Of a stretch of DNA of 64,000 nt, positions 34,659-43,525 are shown piece after piece. Source of the DNA: a virus; the IMG/VR virus record IMGVR_UViG_3300027996_002186, positions 62,001 to 126,000 of that record. One strand, 5' to 3'. Under the pieces are notes generated by a model. It saw nothing but the letters and a program-made list of their open reading frames with translations, made no database searches and was not told the origin of the DNA. Made by a program: the position numbers and the translations under genes. The first letter of the stretch is position 1. Each line of letters starts with the position of its first letter.

Positions 34659-34678
34659 TAATTAATAATTAATTAATC

Positions 34679-34710
34679 AAAAAGGAGTGAAGAAATTCAC
34701 TCCTTTTTTT
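34679..34710 (+). terminator. Terminator after the large fibre gene
   Basis: AAAGGAGTGAA/TTCACTCCTTT stem with GAAA loop and a T-run. Confidence 0.85.
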
Positions 34711-34739
34711 ATGTACATTTTTAAAATAGAGTATCCTGT

Positions 34740-34751
34740 TTTAATATATAA
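34740..34751 (+). promoter_or_regulatory. Late-type promoter motif
   Basis: TTTAATATATAA, 28 nt upstream of the ATG at 34780. Confidence 0.5.
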
Positions 34752-34779
34752 GACTAGATAAAAATATTAAATCCATTAA

Positions 34780-35571
34780 ATGGCTCAACAGAATATTAAA
34801 CAAATAAAAGGTGCTTCACAAGGTTCAGTACTTTTCTTAGGTACTAATAGTGTAGTTAGTGAAGATTATAATAATTTAAATTGGGATCAAGGTACCTTTT
34901 CGATAAATGGTAATTTAGTAACATCTGGTATAATAAATGGTATAGATATAGCTACTGATGTAGCAGCGAACACAGCTAAAGTAACTAATGCTACTCATAC
35001 TGGTGATGTTACAGGAGATACCGCATTGACTATTGCAGCAGGATCCGTAGATATACCAATGCTTTCAGCTAGTGGTACATCTGACACTACTACTTTTTTA
35101 GGAGGAGATAATGTTTGGAATGTTGCTCTTAAAAGCTTAACGGTAGGAAGTAGCACATTTGTAAGCTTACAAAATGTAGGTACAGTAAATGTTCCTGATA
35201 TCACTTCTACATTATCTGCTACTGGTACACCGGATTCTACTACATTCTTACGAGGTGATAATACTTGGTCTGTTCCAGCAGGAGGAGGCGGAGCAACAGT
35301 ATCTTTTACATTAAGAAATGTGAGTTCAGGTGATACTTTTTCAACAGCACAAGAAACTATTAACGCTACTGCTGGTACATTTATAGTAAACTTACCAACA
35401 TCAGTAGGTATTCAAGGCGTAACCTATACACTCGTAAACAGTGGTACAGGGATAATAACATTAAAAGGTAATAGTGGTGAGACAATAAACGGTTCCACAA
35501 CTATTACTTTGTCAACTCAATATACAAGTAGAACAGTACAATCAGATGGTGCAAATTGGATCATCATATAA
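34780..35571 (+). CDS. Tail fibre or adhesin protein
   Basis: 263 residues. Two copies of a repeat (SASGTSDTTTFLGGDNVW and SATGTPDSTTFLRGDNTW) are separated by about 60 residues, followed by a Gly-linker (PAGGGGATVS) and a beta-rich C-terminal domain (TIKGNSGETINGSTTITL-like, ending SDGANWIII). The T-F-L-(G/R)-G-D-N-x-W repeat is common in phage tail-fibre shafts. Lies between the large fibre gene and the 714-residue protein, probably co-transcribed with the latter. Confidence 0.65.
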   Translation: MAQQNIKQIKGASQGSVLFLGTNSVVSEDYNNLNWDQGTFSINGNLVTSGIINGIDIATDVAANTAKVTNATHTGDVTGDTALTIAAGSVDIPMLSASGTSDTTTFLGGDNVWNVALKSLTVGSSTFVSLQNVGTVNVPDITSTLSATGTPDSTTFLRGDNTWSVPAGGGGATVSFTLRNVSSGDTFSTAQETINATAGTFIVNLPTSVGIQGVTYTLVNSGTGIITLKGNSGETINGSTTITLSTQYTSRTVQSDGANWIII

Positions 35572-35601
35572 ACAAGAAGAATAAAAATAAATATATAAGA
35601 C

Positions 35602-37746
35602 ATGAGTTATACACCACCATTAGAAGCAGAAGTAACTGCATTTAAAACTACCGCACTTTTAGCAAATGGAGCGACTTACACTTCATCTGATGTAGATTGG
35701 GATGGAGATGTAAATGGTTGTTCACAAGTTCAAACAGAGATATTAGCCTCTCACGATGGTAATATTGATATTTCATTTTGTGAAGATTCAGCTTTTACAG
35801 ATGTTGTTAGAACTATATCAATTCCTTATACTGCAAGTGGGGGTTATCAATTCTTTGCCGCACCTGCTTTTGCGAACTTTATAAAATATGAGTTTACAAA
35901 TAACGGTGGAGTAACACAAACAGATTTTTATTATACTACTAAGCTTTTAACAACTGCAATATCTCCTCAGTTATTAACAACGGGCGCTTTTATTGCCCCC
36001 GCGATGGTTACTACCCTAAATAGAAGTATAACAGTAGGACAAGACCCAAATGCTGTTTTTACAAATACTCCAAGCGGAGGAATAAGTGATGTAAATTCAT
36101 CAGTTGCACCTCTTGGTGCAGGAGCAACATTTAGCGGAACATTCACCGACACTAGTGGTTATGCTTCAACTTCTATTTTTATGAAATCGGATCAAGATTC
36201 AGCCGCAGATGGACTTAAAATTATACATTCGAGTGATGGTGTTACTGATGAAAGAGTAATAAGTTTTACATATTTAACAGCATCAAATCCACAAGGACTT
36301 GTGTATATGATACCAGCTTCAACTAAATATTTTAGAGTTCAGTATATCAACGGATCCACCCCTCAAAGTTCATTTGTCATGAGTATTAAGAATGAAACAT
36401 CACCACAACAAACAATAGCATTACCTGTTAATTTACCAATTAAAGATGGCACTCTTTCTAATGTAACTAAGTCAGTTATAGTTGGTCAGAATGATGCAGG
36501 TAATTTTGAAAATGTCCCAATAGATACTAAAGGTCATTTAGAAGTAAACGTTACAAATCCTAATACCTCTTATGATGAAGTTCAAGTAGCACAACTTACT
36601 CCAGTATCTCAATTAAGTTTTCCATATAATATTAATGCAGATATAGTAACTACTATTTTAGGAGGAAGTGGAACAGTTACACAAGGTGATAATATGGCTG
36701 TTCTTTCTACAAGCGTAGATCAAACCGCAGTAGAATCAGCAGCATTAGAAAGTAAAGAAACTATTACATTTAGAGCAGGACAAGGATCGTTAGCAAGATT
36801 TTCAGTCTTGTTTACAAACTCATCAAATGGACCAACAAGCATTCAAGGAATGGGAGTAGGAGATGCAAATGATGGATATGGTTTTGCTCTAATAGGTTCA
36901 GTTATGAATATATCGTATAGAACAAACGGAGCAGTTGATACACCTCCTGCTAACCAGACTAACGTAGTACAGACCTTATGGAATAATGATGTGATGGACG
37001 GCACAGGAAGTGTGGATAATCCATCAGGAATGTTATTAGACCCAACACTAGGTAATGTTTACCAAATTAGTTATGGAAGCGGGTTTGGTTGTATTAACTT
37101 TTCTATTGAAAGCGATGTAACAGGAAGAATGATATTAGTTCACGTATTGCATCTTGCAAATATATTGGATGCTCCATCCGCCTACAATCCAACTTTTGCA
37201 TTAAGAGCAGAAGTTTTCAAAGTAGGAACATCAGATGCCAACAATTATGTAATGAAAGTTGCTGATATGTCAAGTTTCGTGGAAGGAAATAACTTACCAA
37301 CTGGTCCTGTTAATGGATTCACAAACATAGAAGATACTAATAATACAACTGACGTACTAATGTTTACACTATATAACAATGCTACCTTCGCAAGTAAAAC
37401 GAATAAAGTATCTTGTTTATTACAAAGTATTAGTATTGCAAGTGGTTCAGGTGAGCCTGGTGTAGTTAAAATAATAGAGGATGGTTCTTTGACTGGAGCG
37501 GGAACACCTAATGATATATCAACTGGAACATCTGTTGTATCTACTGATATTACCGCAACTGCAATAAGTGGAGGTAGAGTACTATGGGTAGGTTCTGTCG
37601 CAAAAGATGGTGGGACCTCTGTTGATATAAGTAATTTAGGTATAAGAATGCGACCTGGTAGCCATTACACTGTTACTACTGCTTTGGTTACTACCGCTCA
37701 AAACAAAAAGATTTCAGCAGGAGTTGTTTGGAAAGAAGATTTTTAA
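35602..37746 (+). CDS. Large virion surface protein, possibly an adhesin
   Basis: 714 residues, beta-rich and low in charge. The first 280 residues hold two domains with repeat-like segments (NRSITVGQDPNAVFTNTPSG near 145 and KSVIVGQNDAGNFENVPIDT near 290). The central part (GNVYQISYGSGFGCINFSIE, RMILVHVLHLANILDAPSAY near 490) resembles a jelly-roll-like module seen in virion proteins of unrelated viruses, where it may be a decoration or fibre domain; this is from memory of the pattern only. Last gene of the fibre cluster; followed by a weak terminator. Confidence 0.5.
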   Translation: MSYTPPLEAEVTAFKTTALLANGATYTSSDVDWDGDVNGCSQVQTEILASHDGNIDISFCEDSAFTDVVRTISIPYTASGGYQFFAAPAFANFIKYEFTNNGGVTQTDFYYTTKLLTTAISPQLLTTGAFIAPAMVTTLNRSITVGQDPNAVFTNTPSGGISDVNSSVAPLGAGATFSGTFTDTSGYASTSIFMKSDQDSAADGLKIIHSSDGVTDERVISFTYLTASNPQGLVYMIPASTKYFRVQYINGSTPQSSFVMSIKNETSPQQTIALPVNLPIKDGTLSNVTKSVIVGQNDAGNFENVPIDTKGHLEVNVTNPNTSYDEVQVAQLTPVSQLSFPYNINADIVTTILGGSGTVTQGDNMAVLSTSVDQTAVESAALESKETITFRAGQGSLARFSVLFTNSSNGPTSIQGMGVGDANDGYGFALIGSVMNISYRTNGAVDTPPANQTNVVQTLWNNDVMDGTGSVDNPSGMLLDPTLGNVYQISYGSGFGCINFSIESDVTGRMILVHVLHLANILDAPSAYNPTFALRAEVFKVGTSDANNYVMKVADMSSFVEGNNLPTGPVNGFTNIEDTNNTTDVLMFTLYNNATFASKTNKVSCLLQSISIASGSGEPGVVKIIEDGSLTGAGTPNDISTGTSVVSTDITATAISGGRVLWVGSVAKDGGTSVDISNLGIRMRPGSHYTVTTALVTTAQNKKISAGVVWKEDF

Positions 37747-37772
37747 AATACACAACCATCCATATAATTTAT

Positions 37773-37801
37773 AAACAGAAAAGTCTAGCGTTCTGTTTTT
37801 A
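37773..37801 (+). terminator. Probable terminator after the fibre cluster
   Basis: AAACAGAA/TTCTGTTT stem with a 10-nt loop and a short T-run. Confidence 0.5.
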
Positions 37802-37803
37802 TA

Positions 37804-37815
37804 TTTAATATATAC
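37804..37815 (+). promoter_or_regulatory. Promoter motif with 3-nt spacing to the start codon
   Basis: TTTAATATATAC ends 3 nt before the ATG at 37819. Confidence 0.55.
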
Positions 37816-37818
37816 TTT

Positions 37819-38565
37819 ATGAAACTTACTAAATATTTAGAATTTGTCCAGTCTGATTTAGAACCTGTTAAATCTTTCTATATTAAAGATGAATTAAACC
37901 CAAAAGTTTGGGAAAATGAAGAGATGATACCTGAGGTAAGAGAACAATTACTTCAAATTGCTCAAGATTTTTACGATGGTACAGATTTAAAGGCTGATGT
38001 TCAAGACATTATACTAACTGGATCTTTGGCTAATTATAATTGGTCGGAAAAATACTCTGATTATGATATACATATATTAATTGATTTCAAGGATGTTAAT
38101 GATGATGAAGAATTGGTTAAGAAATATGCGGATAGTGTTAAGAACATATGGAACGGATTACATGATATTGAGATTGGAGGATATGAGGTTGAAGTTTATA
38201 TACAAGGTATAAAAGAAATACATAAAGCATCTGGGATTTATTCAGTTATGAATGATGAATGGAATGTAAAGCCGAGTAAAAAAGATTTCGAACCAAATGA
38301 AGAATTAATCAAAGAAAAGGCTAAATCAGCTATGATGATGGTTGATGATTTAGAGGGAGATATCGATGAAGATAAATATGAAGAATTTCAAAAGAAGGTA
38401 AAGAAAGTTTGGGATAAGATTAAGAATTATCGTAAGAGTGGATTAGCTACACAAGGTGGTGAATTCTCTACTGGTAATTTAGTATTTAAGTTACTTAGAA
38501 GAAATGGATATATTGGAAAAGTTCTTGTTCTAAAGAGAAAATCTTATGATAATCAATTTAATTAA
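37819..38565 (+). CDS. Nucleotidyltransferase-fold protein with capsid-targeting-like N-terminus
   Basis: 248 residues starting MKLTKYLEFVQS. Residues near 72-90 contain ILTGSLANYNWSEKYSDYDI, the G-S-(x)n-D-x-D signature of polymerase-beta-type nucleotidyltransferases, with a third acidic residue probably in GYEVEVYIQG near 128. Such enzymes transfer nucleotides to RNA ends, proteins or antibiotics, and occur as toxins. The C-terminal third is helical and basic (KKVWDKIKNYRKSG). Substrate unknown. Followed after 3 nt by the next gene. Head packaging is inferred only from the N-terminus. Confidence 0.65.
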   Translation: MKLTKYLEFVQSDLEPVKSFYIKDELNPKVWENEEMIPEVREQLLQIAQDFYDGTDLKADVQDIILTGSLANYNWSEKYSDYDIHILIDFKDVNDDEELVKKYADSVKNIWNGLHDIEIGGYEVEVYIQGIKEIHKASGIYSVMNDEWNVKPSKKDFEPNEELIKEKAKSAMMMVDDLEGDIDEDKYEEFQKKVKKVWDKIKNYRKSGLATQGGEFSTGNLVFKLLRRNGYIGKVLVLKRKSYDNQFN

Positions 38566-38568
38566 ATT

Positions 38569-39264
38569 ATGGCTAGAATTTCAGAAATAGAAGAATTGCT
38601 TAAAGAAGTATTTGATGAGGAAAAGGGTGTTGTTAACTCTGTTGAATCTATTTATGAGTCACCCGAAGAAGGTGATTTTCTTAAATTGGTTATATCTATA
38701 CATGGTTTAGTAACGGAAGATACTACTATCATACACACAAAGTTTATATTTAAAGTTGATTTAGAAAAAAGAAAAACCGTAGAGGATTCTTTTATTTATT
38801 TATATGATGTTAATTGTGTTTATCATAAATTAGATTTCAAAAATATTATTGACTTGAAAGATAAGATAACTAATATTATAGAATCTAAAGATTTTGGAGA
38901 GGACTTACAAATACTTTCTGACTTCATTGAGGCACCTGCTATGTTCTTAAATTACTACATGAGAAGACACAAGATAACAGATTATTCTATTTTTGATGTG
39001 GTGTATCAACCAAAATTTAAGACTACTCCGTGTGATAAAACAACGTTTGATTTCAAAGTCAATATTAATAATAACTATGATATGGGATTATCTATTAGTA
39101 AGGTAGATCGAGATGAAGAAGAGAATGAAATTGACTCCTATAAATTCCAATTTAGGTTTATGGATGATATAGAAACACTTGAAACAGATTCTTTGTCAAA
39201 TGTTCACTTTTTTATCGGGTCTAATATCGCTAAGATGTTGGATAAAAAGTTAAAGAATAAATGA
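38569..39264 (+). CDS. Hypothetical protein (231 aa)
   Basis: Not recognised. A charged alpha/beta protein (LVISIHGLVTEDTTIIHTK, FIEAPAMFLNYYMRRHK). It lacks the shared N-terminal motif. It lies 3 nt after the nucleotidyltransferase-like gene and overlaps the next by ATGA, so the three genes form one transcript. Confidence 0.55.
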   Translation: MARISEIEELLKEVFDEEKGVVNSVESIYESPEEGDFLKLVISIHGLVTEDTTIIHTKFIFKVDLEKRKTVEDSFIYLYDVNCVYHKLDFKNIIDLKDKITNIIESKDFGEDLQILSDFIEAPAMFLNYYMRRHKITDYSIFDVVYQPKFKTTPCDKTTFDFKVNINNNYDMGLSISKVDRDEEENEIDSYKFQFRFMDDIETLETDSLSNVHFFIGSNIAKMLDKKLKNK

Positions 39265-39911
39265 AACATCTAGAGAAATTTTATAACTATATTACGGAGT
39301 CTGATTCATATTCTAAAGATGAATTGAATGAATTGTTAGTACCTATTAGGGATTTGGGTGTGTCTTGTGATATTGGTGATAAAAGAACAATAACAGAGGG
39401 TAAATTTTATGGTAGTGAATACATTAGTGTTGGATTTTCATTTAATGACTATGAAAAAACACCTGGTTTTGGATACCGAACCGATATTATGTCTGATAAT
39501 AGAATATGGGATTTTTTCGATGAGTTAATTTCTTTGAGAAATAGGTTAGAGAATGATAAAATATTAATACATTTTTATAACACTAAGTATGGTAGTTATG
39601 GTGTTAGTATAATGTTTGTTACTGGTGAGGTAACTGATAATAAATTATTTGAACTAGAAAAGGTTTATAATGTATTAAGAACTAGATCTAATTCTGGTAC
39701 AACAGATTTTTATTATAGTATGTTACTGAAATTAAATAAAGAGGAACCCTCTATAAATATTGAGGTTTCTCAATATACTAGTAGGAAATTCAAATACTTT
39801 ACTAGACAAATTGATATGTCTGGTTTTGATATTAGAATTGTAATTATTGGAGCTGGTAGTTATGGTTATGGCGGTACAAAAGCAGATATTAAGATAACAC
39901 CTAAAGGTTAA
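39261..39911 (+). CDS. Hypothetical protein with capsid-targeting-like N-terminus
   Basis: 216 residues starting MKHLEKFYNYITES, where I-T-E|S after the motif fits the T4 gp21 cleavage rule. The remainder is a two-part alpha/beta protein (KFYGSEYISVGFSFNDYEK; FDIRIVIIGAGSYGYGG near the end) without a recognised family. The GAGSYGYGG stretch could be a loop binding phosphate, but nothing else supports a nucleotide site. Overlaps the preceding gene by 4 nt and the convergent gene at 39901 by 11 nt. Confidence 0.5.
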   Translation: MKHLEKFYNYITESDSYSKDELNELLVPIRDLGVSCDIGDKRTITEGKFYGSEYISVGFSFNDYEKTPGFGYRTDIMSDNRIWDFFDELISLRNRLENDKILIHFYNTKYGSYGVSIMFVTGEVTDNKLFELEKVYNVLRTRSNSGTTDFYYSMLLKLNKEEPSINIEVSQYTSRKFKYFTRQIDMSGFDIRIVIIGAGSYGYGGTKADIKITPKG

Positions 39912-40101
39912 AACCCTCATCATGTAACCTACTATCTGATAGATTTTTCACAACAATACACTTTTCATATTCTTCATCATTCTCAAATGAAATTAGAACT
40001 CTTTCTAATAAAACTTCTGAATAAGGCTTTAAGTCCTTATCATAAGGTTTACCTGATATAATTCTATTATAAATTTTGTTATTATCTATTATCTTAAACA
40101 T
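39901..40101 (-). CDS. Hypothetical protein (66 aa)
   Basis: Not recognised. A small charged protein overlapping the end of the gp47-like gene by 8 nt on the same strand, hence probably coupled to it. Confidence 0.5.
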   Translation of the reverse strand: MFKIIDNNKIYNRIISGKPYDKDLKPYSEVLLERVLISFENDEEYEKCIVVKNLSDSRLHDEGFNL

Positions 40102-41215
40102 CGTCTTTTTTATTAGTGTAGTTTTCTTTATAAATTTTAATTACTTCATCATACTCGTTTAATATACCATCCTTGAACTTACCATTATCATAGGTTTGTT
40201 TAAGTATGTACTCTTTTACATAGTCTTCGTAGTCTAGTTGTATAGATATATCTAAAGTCTCTTCATCCAATTCTATGATATCATCCTCACTTTTTTCTGT
40301 TATTAATGAAACATCATCTATATACTCAACAGATGCGAAATTACTACTTTCTAATATAACTTCCAATTTTCTTCTCAATTTTCTATTACTCATAAGTAAT
40401 GAATTTGATATAGCTATATCAACATAATCTTTGGTGTTTTTTATCTCATCAAGACTCTCAACATCATCCTCATTTTCTACACGAACTTTCTTAAAACTAG
40501 GTGAATAAGTGTTGTGTATAAATGAAATTTCATCAGTATCTAAATCCAACATTGTTATGCCTTTTTGGTCACCATAGTCATTTCTATCCATTTGATATAA
40601 ACTACCAATAAACATAAAGTTTTTATTTTCTTGTCTTATATGTATGTGTCCAGAGAAAACATTCTTATATCCTTTGAATTCTTCAACATCAATCTTATCA
40701 CCATTTCTATGAGCTATTGAATTTAGGTGCATCTGACACCCATTTAAGTCTGAGTGACACAATAAGTAGTCTCCAGGACTTATACTTATTTGATCAATCA
40801 TATCTCTTCGTCTTTCAATCCAAGGCATTAGAACGAGTTTTTGACCTCCCAATTCTAATGTTGTTGTTTCTTCATACACTTGAATATCTTTATTCATATA
40901 TCCGAATAATCTAACTGAATTAACTTCATTACTACCTTTATTCCATAAATCGTGGTTACCCACCATTATATGTAATGGTAATATATCAGACATTTCTTTA
41001 AGAATTTTCTCTACTTTGTTAATAACAATAATAGGTAAACTATTTCTATTATCAAATAGATCACCTAAATGTATTAGTACATCACCTTCTTTAGCATTTT
41101 CTTTTAGATAAGGTATAACAAAATCATAAAACGTTGATTCCATCATATTTAACCACTTATCTAAATTATTAAGATAGATACCAAAGTGTGTATCTGTTAT
41201 CATGAATACTCTCAT
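40094..41215 (-). CDS. gp47: Recombination nuclease subunit gp47 (SbcD/Mre11-like)
   Basis: 373 residues. All metallophosphoesterase motifs of Mre11/SbcD are visible: FMITDTHFG (Asp8, His10), LIHLGDLFDNR near residue 48, IMVGNHDLW near 84, YLLCHSDLNG near 152 and VFSGHIHIRQ near 187. T4 gp47 (about 339 residues) forms a nuclease with the SMC-like gp46 and resects ends for recombination-dependent replication and host DNA degradation. The gp46 partner is not in the window. The gene has a minus-strand ATAT-rich element upstream and couples to the small gene at 39901. Confidence 0.92.
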   Translation of the reverse strand: MRVFMITDTHFGIYLNNLDKWLNMMESTFYDFVIPYLKENAKEGDVLIHLGDLFDNRNSLPIIVINKVEKILKEMSDILPLHIMVGNHDLWNKGSNEVNSVRLFGYMNKDIQVYEETTTLELGGQKLVLMPWIERRRDMIDQISISPGDYLLCHSDLNGCQMHLNSIAHRNGDKIDVEEFKGYKNVFSGHIHIRQENKNFMFIGSLYQMDRNDYGDQKGITMLDLDTDEISFIHNTYSPSFKKVRVENEDDVESLDEIKNTKDYVDIAISNSLLMSNRKLRRKLEVILESSNFASVEYIDDVSLITEKSEDDIIELDEETLDISIQLDYEDYVKEYILKQTYDNGKFKDGILNEYDEVIKIYKENYTNKKDDV

Positions 41216-41247
41216 ATAAAAACATTTCTTTTTTAATTATATGAATA

Positions 41248-41259
41248 TTTAATATATAG
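41248..41259 (+). promoter_or_regulatory. Promoter motif with 3-nt spacing to the start codon
   Basis: TTTAATATATAG ends 3 nt before the ATG at 41263. Confidence 0.5.
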
Positions 41260-41262
41260 TTT

Positions 41263-41421
41263 ATGAAATATATTAAGACTTTTGAATCTTTCTATATTGG
41301 ATGTTGGATGATATTGGACGGTCACCATAGGTTATTGAAAGATATTAATAATGGTATTGTTAATATAAAGGATAGAATTTTGGACTTAAAAAGTTTTTTA
41401 TCAAAAAATGATTTTTGGTAA
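41263..41421 (+). CDS. Small protein (52 aa) with capsid-targeting-like N-terminus
   Basis: A 52-codon frame starting MKYIKTFESFYIGCWM, a near-consensus copy of the shared N-terminal motif, then DGHHRLLKDINNGIVNIKDR. Short, but the motif and the promoter element 3 nt before its ATG support it. No function recognised. Confidence 0.5.
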   Translation: MKYIKTFESFYIGCWMILDGHHRLLKDINNGIVNIKDRILDLKSFLSKNDFW

Positions 41422-41450
41422 TTTATATATACTAATAGAGAAAGGAGAGA

Positions 41451-41463
41451 TTATAATATATAA
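41451..41463 (+). promoter_or_regulatory. Late-type promoter motif for the tail tube gene
   Basis: TTATAATATATAA, 47 nt upstream of the tail tube ATG, followed by an A-rich, G-poor leader. Confidence 0.5.
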
Positions 41464-41510
41464 ATTATAATTTAACCAAAACAAATTAATTAAAAAATAA
41501 TAAAAAGATA

Positions 41511-42131
41511 ATGGGATTACCACACTTTACACAAGTAATAAATTCAGGATCACCAGGTGGACCAGGAACCTTACCGGATGAGGTTGTATATTTAAACCTT
41601 TTTGAAATAACTTTTATTTTACCAGTTATTTTACAAGCACAGGGAAGAGACCCAATTTTATTGCTACAAAACGCAACTAAGGTTGATTTAAACTTAACAG
41701 AGTTTGATTCTAGTACTGTACAACAAAGATTTAAATACTCAACTAGAGAGTTTATAACTACACCAACTAAAACTAGTGGTACTATAGCTATACCGATTCA
41801 AGTTAACGTAAATCAACAAGGTTCTATGGAGACTTGGAACACTATGAAATCTTGGTACGATTTAATGTTTAATTCACAAAATGGTGCATTACACTATAAA
41901 AGTGATATGATTGGTACTATTATAGTTAATCAGCATGATAAGAAAGGTGTTGTTTTAAGAAGAGTAACATTTCAGAATTGTCAGATAACAAAATTAGGTG
42001 GATATTCACTCGATTGGTCATCTAATAATATATTAACTGAAGCATCAGCAGATTTTGTTTATGATTACTTTATTGATGAGTATATAGATCAAAACTTTAC
42101 AATTAATCCTCCTTTAGTAACAGGATATTAA
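41511..42131 (+). CDS. gp19: Tail tube protein (gp19-like)
   Basis: 206 residues, beta-rich. Segments such as LFEITFILPVILQAQGRDPI near residue 30, GTIIVNQHDKKGVVLRRVTF near 137 and NCQITKLGGYSLDWSSNN near 157 follow the tail tube fold of contractile tails: a strand pair, the long loop and the late strand with L-x-x-W. T4 gp19 is 163 residues. It has a strong promoter element and A-rich leader, as expected of an abundant late protein, and a bidirectional terminator. It is placed opposite the sheath gene rather than beside it in the same operon. Confidence 0.8.
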   Translation: MGLPHFTQVINSGSPGGPGTLPDEVVYLNLFEITFILPVILQAQGRDPILLLQNATKVDLNLTEFDSSTVQQRFKYSTREFITTPTKTSGTIAIPIQVNVNQQGSMETWNTMKSWYDLMFNSQNGALHYKSDMIGTIIVNQHDKKGVVLRRVTFQNCQITKLGGYSLDWSSNNILTEASADFVYDYFIDEYIDQNFTINPPLVTGY

Positions 42132-42154
42132 AATTAAGATTAATAAGAATAATA

Positions 42155-42188
42155 AAAAAACCCACTCAAAATTTGAGTGGGTTTTTTT
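42155..42188. terminator. Bidirectional terminator after the tail tube gene
   Basis: AAACCCACTCAAA/TTTGAGTGGGTTT stem with A- and T-tracts on each side, near the convergent gene at 42222. Confidence 0.88.
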
Positions 42189-42221
42189 ATTATTGTCTAT
42201 CCCCAATAGGTCGCCTAGTAT

Positions 42222-42473
42222 TTATAATTTCGGCATTTTCATGTTTTTTGTCATATCAGAAGCACTTTTCATCATAGAATTTGCATCGAAGTTTCCTTGT
42301 TGTCCATCTTCTTGTTTCTTCTGATTAGAATCTTCTTCTTCAAGAATTTCATTTACTAACTTAACATTTTCTTCAAATAACCAATAAGGCCAATTGTCCA
42401 TAGCTAATTCTTGTGTATGGAAATGTTTCTGTAATAATAACTTATTCTTTAAGATATGCTTCAAAGGCATCAT
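42222..42473 (-). CDS. Small tail-assembly-like protein (83 aa)
   Basis: 83 residues with a tryptophan-rich middle (AMDNWPYWLFEENVKLVNEI) and a Gln/Asn/Met-rich C-terminus. It overlaps the upstream gp26-like gene by 32 nt in another frame. In T4-like phages a small protein with a W-P-Y-W-(L/M)-F/Y-E pattern often follows the gp26-type gene and may be a tail or baseplate assembly factor. Reading across the overlap, ending the first frame in AYLK and continuing NKLLLQKHF would need a +1 shift, so a fused product is possible but not shown. An internal ATG at the MDNW methionine is an alternative start. Confidence 0.45.
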   Translation of the reverse strand: MMPLKHILKNKLLLQKHFHTQELAMDNWPYWLFEENVKLVNEILEEEDSNQKKQEDGQQGNFDANSMMKSASDMTKNMKMPKL

Positions 42474-43392
42474 GAATAACGAAAATACCTGAGGCTCCGT
42501 TGGGAAACGTCATATCTGTGAGGACCTCCATTCCACACTCACCACATGATTTTTTAAGTTCCTTTATTCCAAATGTCATTTTACCAATTGCTGCGTTTAA
42601 GAATTGAAATGAAATATCATCCATATCTTCAAAATCTACAAGTTTAGATTTTATACCATCATATGATATGCTAGTTCTACCAGCTAACATAAATGGTATT
42701 ATCTTCAAGAAAGCTAGATTAGGAGTTTTCTTTTCATTATTTTCTTTTATGATATAATCAGTAAAAGCTTTTTGTAAACCAATATTAGGTGGTGAAATTT
42801 CATAGTCTTTACCATTAACTGTTTTGAACTGGTATGTTTTTGTTGATAGATTTAAGAACTTAGATAAGTTCTCATCAACTTCGTGATAATTAAAACTATC
42901 TCTTTTCAATTCAACCTGAAATTCACTACCACATCCACATCTTGCTGGTATAGCTAAGCTATTTCCTTGTTGAAATGTTAATTCTCTTATTAAGAATACA
43001 AGATATAATCTATCTTGGTCTTTAATTTCTAAATAAGATCCTACCTTACCATCTGTGTATTTAATCCTAACACATGATTGTAACATATCATTCATCTTCT
43101 CAACAATATCATAGAAGTTATTATCATCAACCATTGAGTATGCTTGTATTTCTCTAACTTGAGCTGGTCTTACCATAAAAAGAGTACCTGTTGGGTAAAA
43201 CTCACCACAAGGTAATTCTTTAACATCAAAATTAAAGTATTGTAAATCATCAACTCTTGATCCTGATTTATTTTCTGAAATAAATGGTGTGTCAGTACTA
43301 GCTGACGCTGCCTCTTTACCAACTTCCAAGTCTGTTAAGTGTCTTTTTAAGTAGTCCTCTTCGGACATCTTATCTTGTTTTTTATCTGACAT
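42442..43392 (-). CDS. Baseplate hub assembly protein (gp26-like)
   Basis: 316 residues. After a disordered start, LPCGEFYPTGTLFMVRPAQ near residue 60 and DMLQSCVRIKYTDG near 105 match the pattern of T4 gp26-type baseplate proteins. A zinc ribbon is formed by ARCGCGSEFQVEL near 150 and KKSCGECGMEV near 285. The gp26 family helps assemble the central hub of the baseplate. It has an upstream ATATATAATT-type element, lies between sheath and tail tube, and overlaps the following small gene. The zinc ribbon supports the family call. Confidence 0.6.
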   Translation of the reverse strand: MSDKKQDKMSEEDYLKRHLTDLEVGKEAASASTDTPFISENKSGSRVDDLQYFNFDVKELPCGEFYPTGTLFMVRPAQVREIQAYSMVDDNNFYDIVEKMNDMLQSCVRIKYTDGKVGSYLEIKDQDRLYLVFLIRELTFQQGNSLAIPARCGCGSEFQVELKRDSFNYHEVDENLSKFLNLSTKTYQFKTVNGKDYEISPPNIGLQKAFTDYIIKENNEKKTPNLAFLKIIPFMLAGRTSISYDGIKSKLVDFEDMDDISFQFLNAAIGKMTFGIKELKKSCGECGMEVLTDMTFPNGASGIFVIHDAFEAYLKE

Positions 43393-43480
43393 AAAATTAT
43401 CTTTATTTTTTAATTATATATTCTATATAACTCTTCCTCTATTATAAATAATAATATACACTTTGTTTAGTTTAAAATGA

Positions 43481-43508
43481 AAAAACCCTCGAAATTCGAG
43501 GGTTTTTT
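43481..43508 (-). terminator. Terminator after the tail sheath gene
   Basis: AACCCTCGAA/TTCGAGGGTT stem flanked by A5 and T6; it lies immediately downstream of the sheath stop on the minus strand. Confidence 0.82.
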
Positions 43509-43525
43509 AATTTATTTTGATATTT

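Noticed and set aside
42442-42473. Classic -1 slippery-site frameshift between the gp26-like and small tail gene
   Set aside because: The frame relation is +1, and no X-XXY-YYZ heptamer is present in the overlap.
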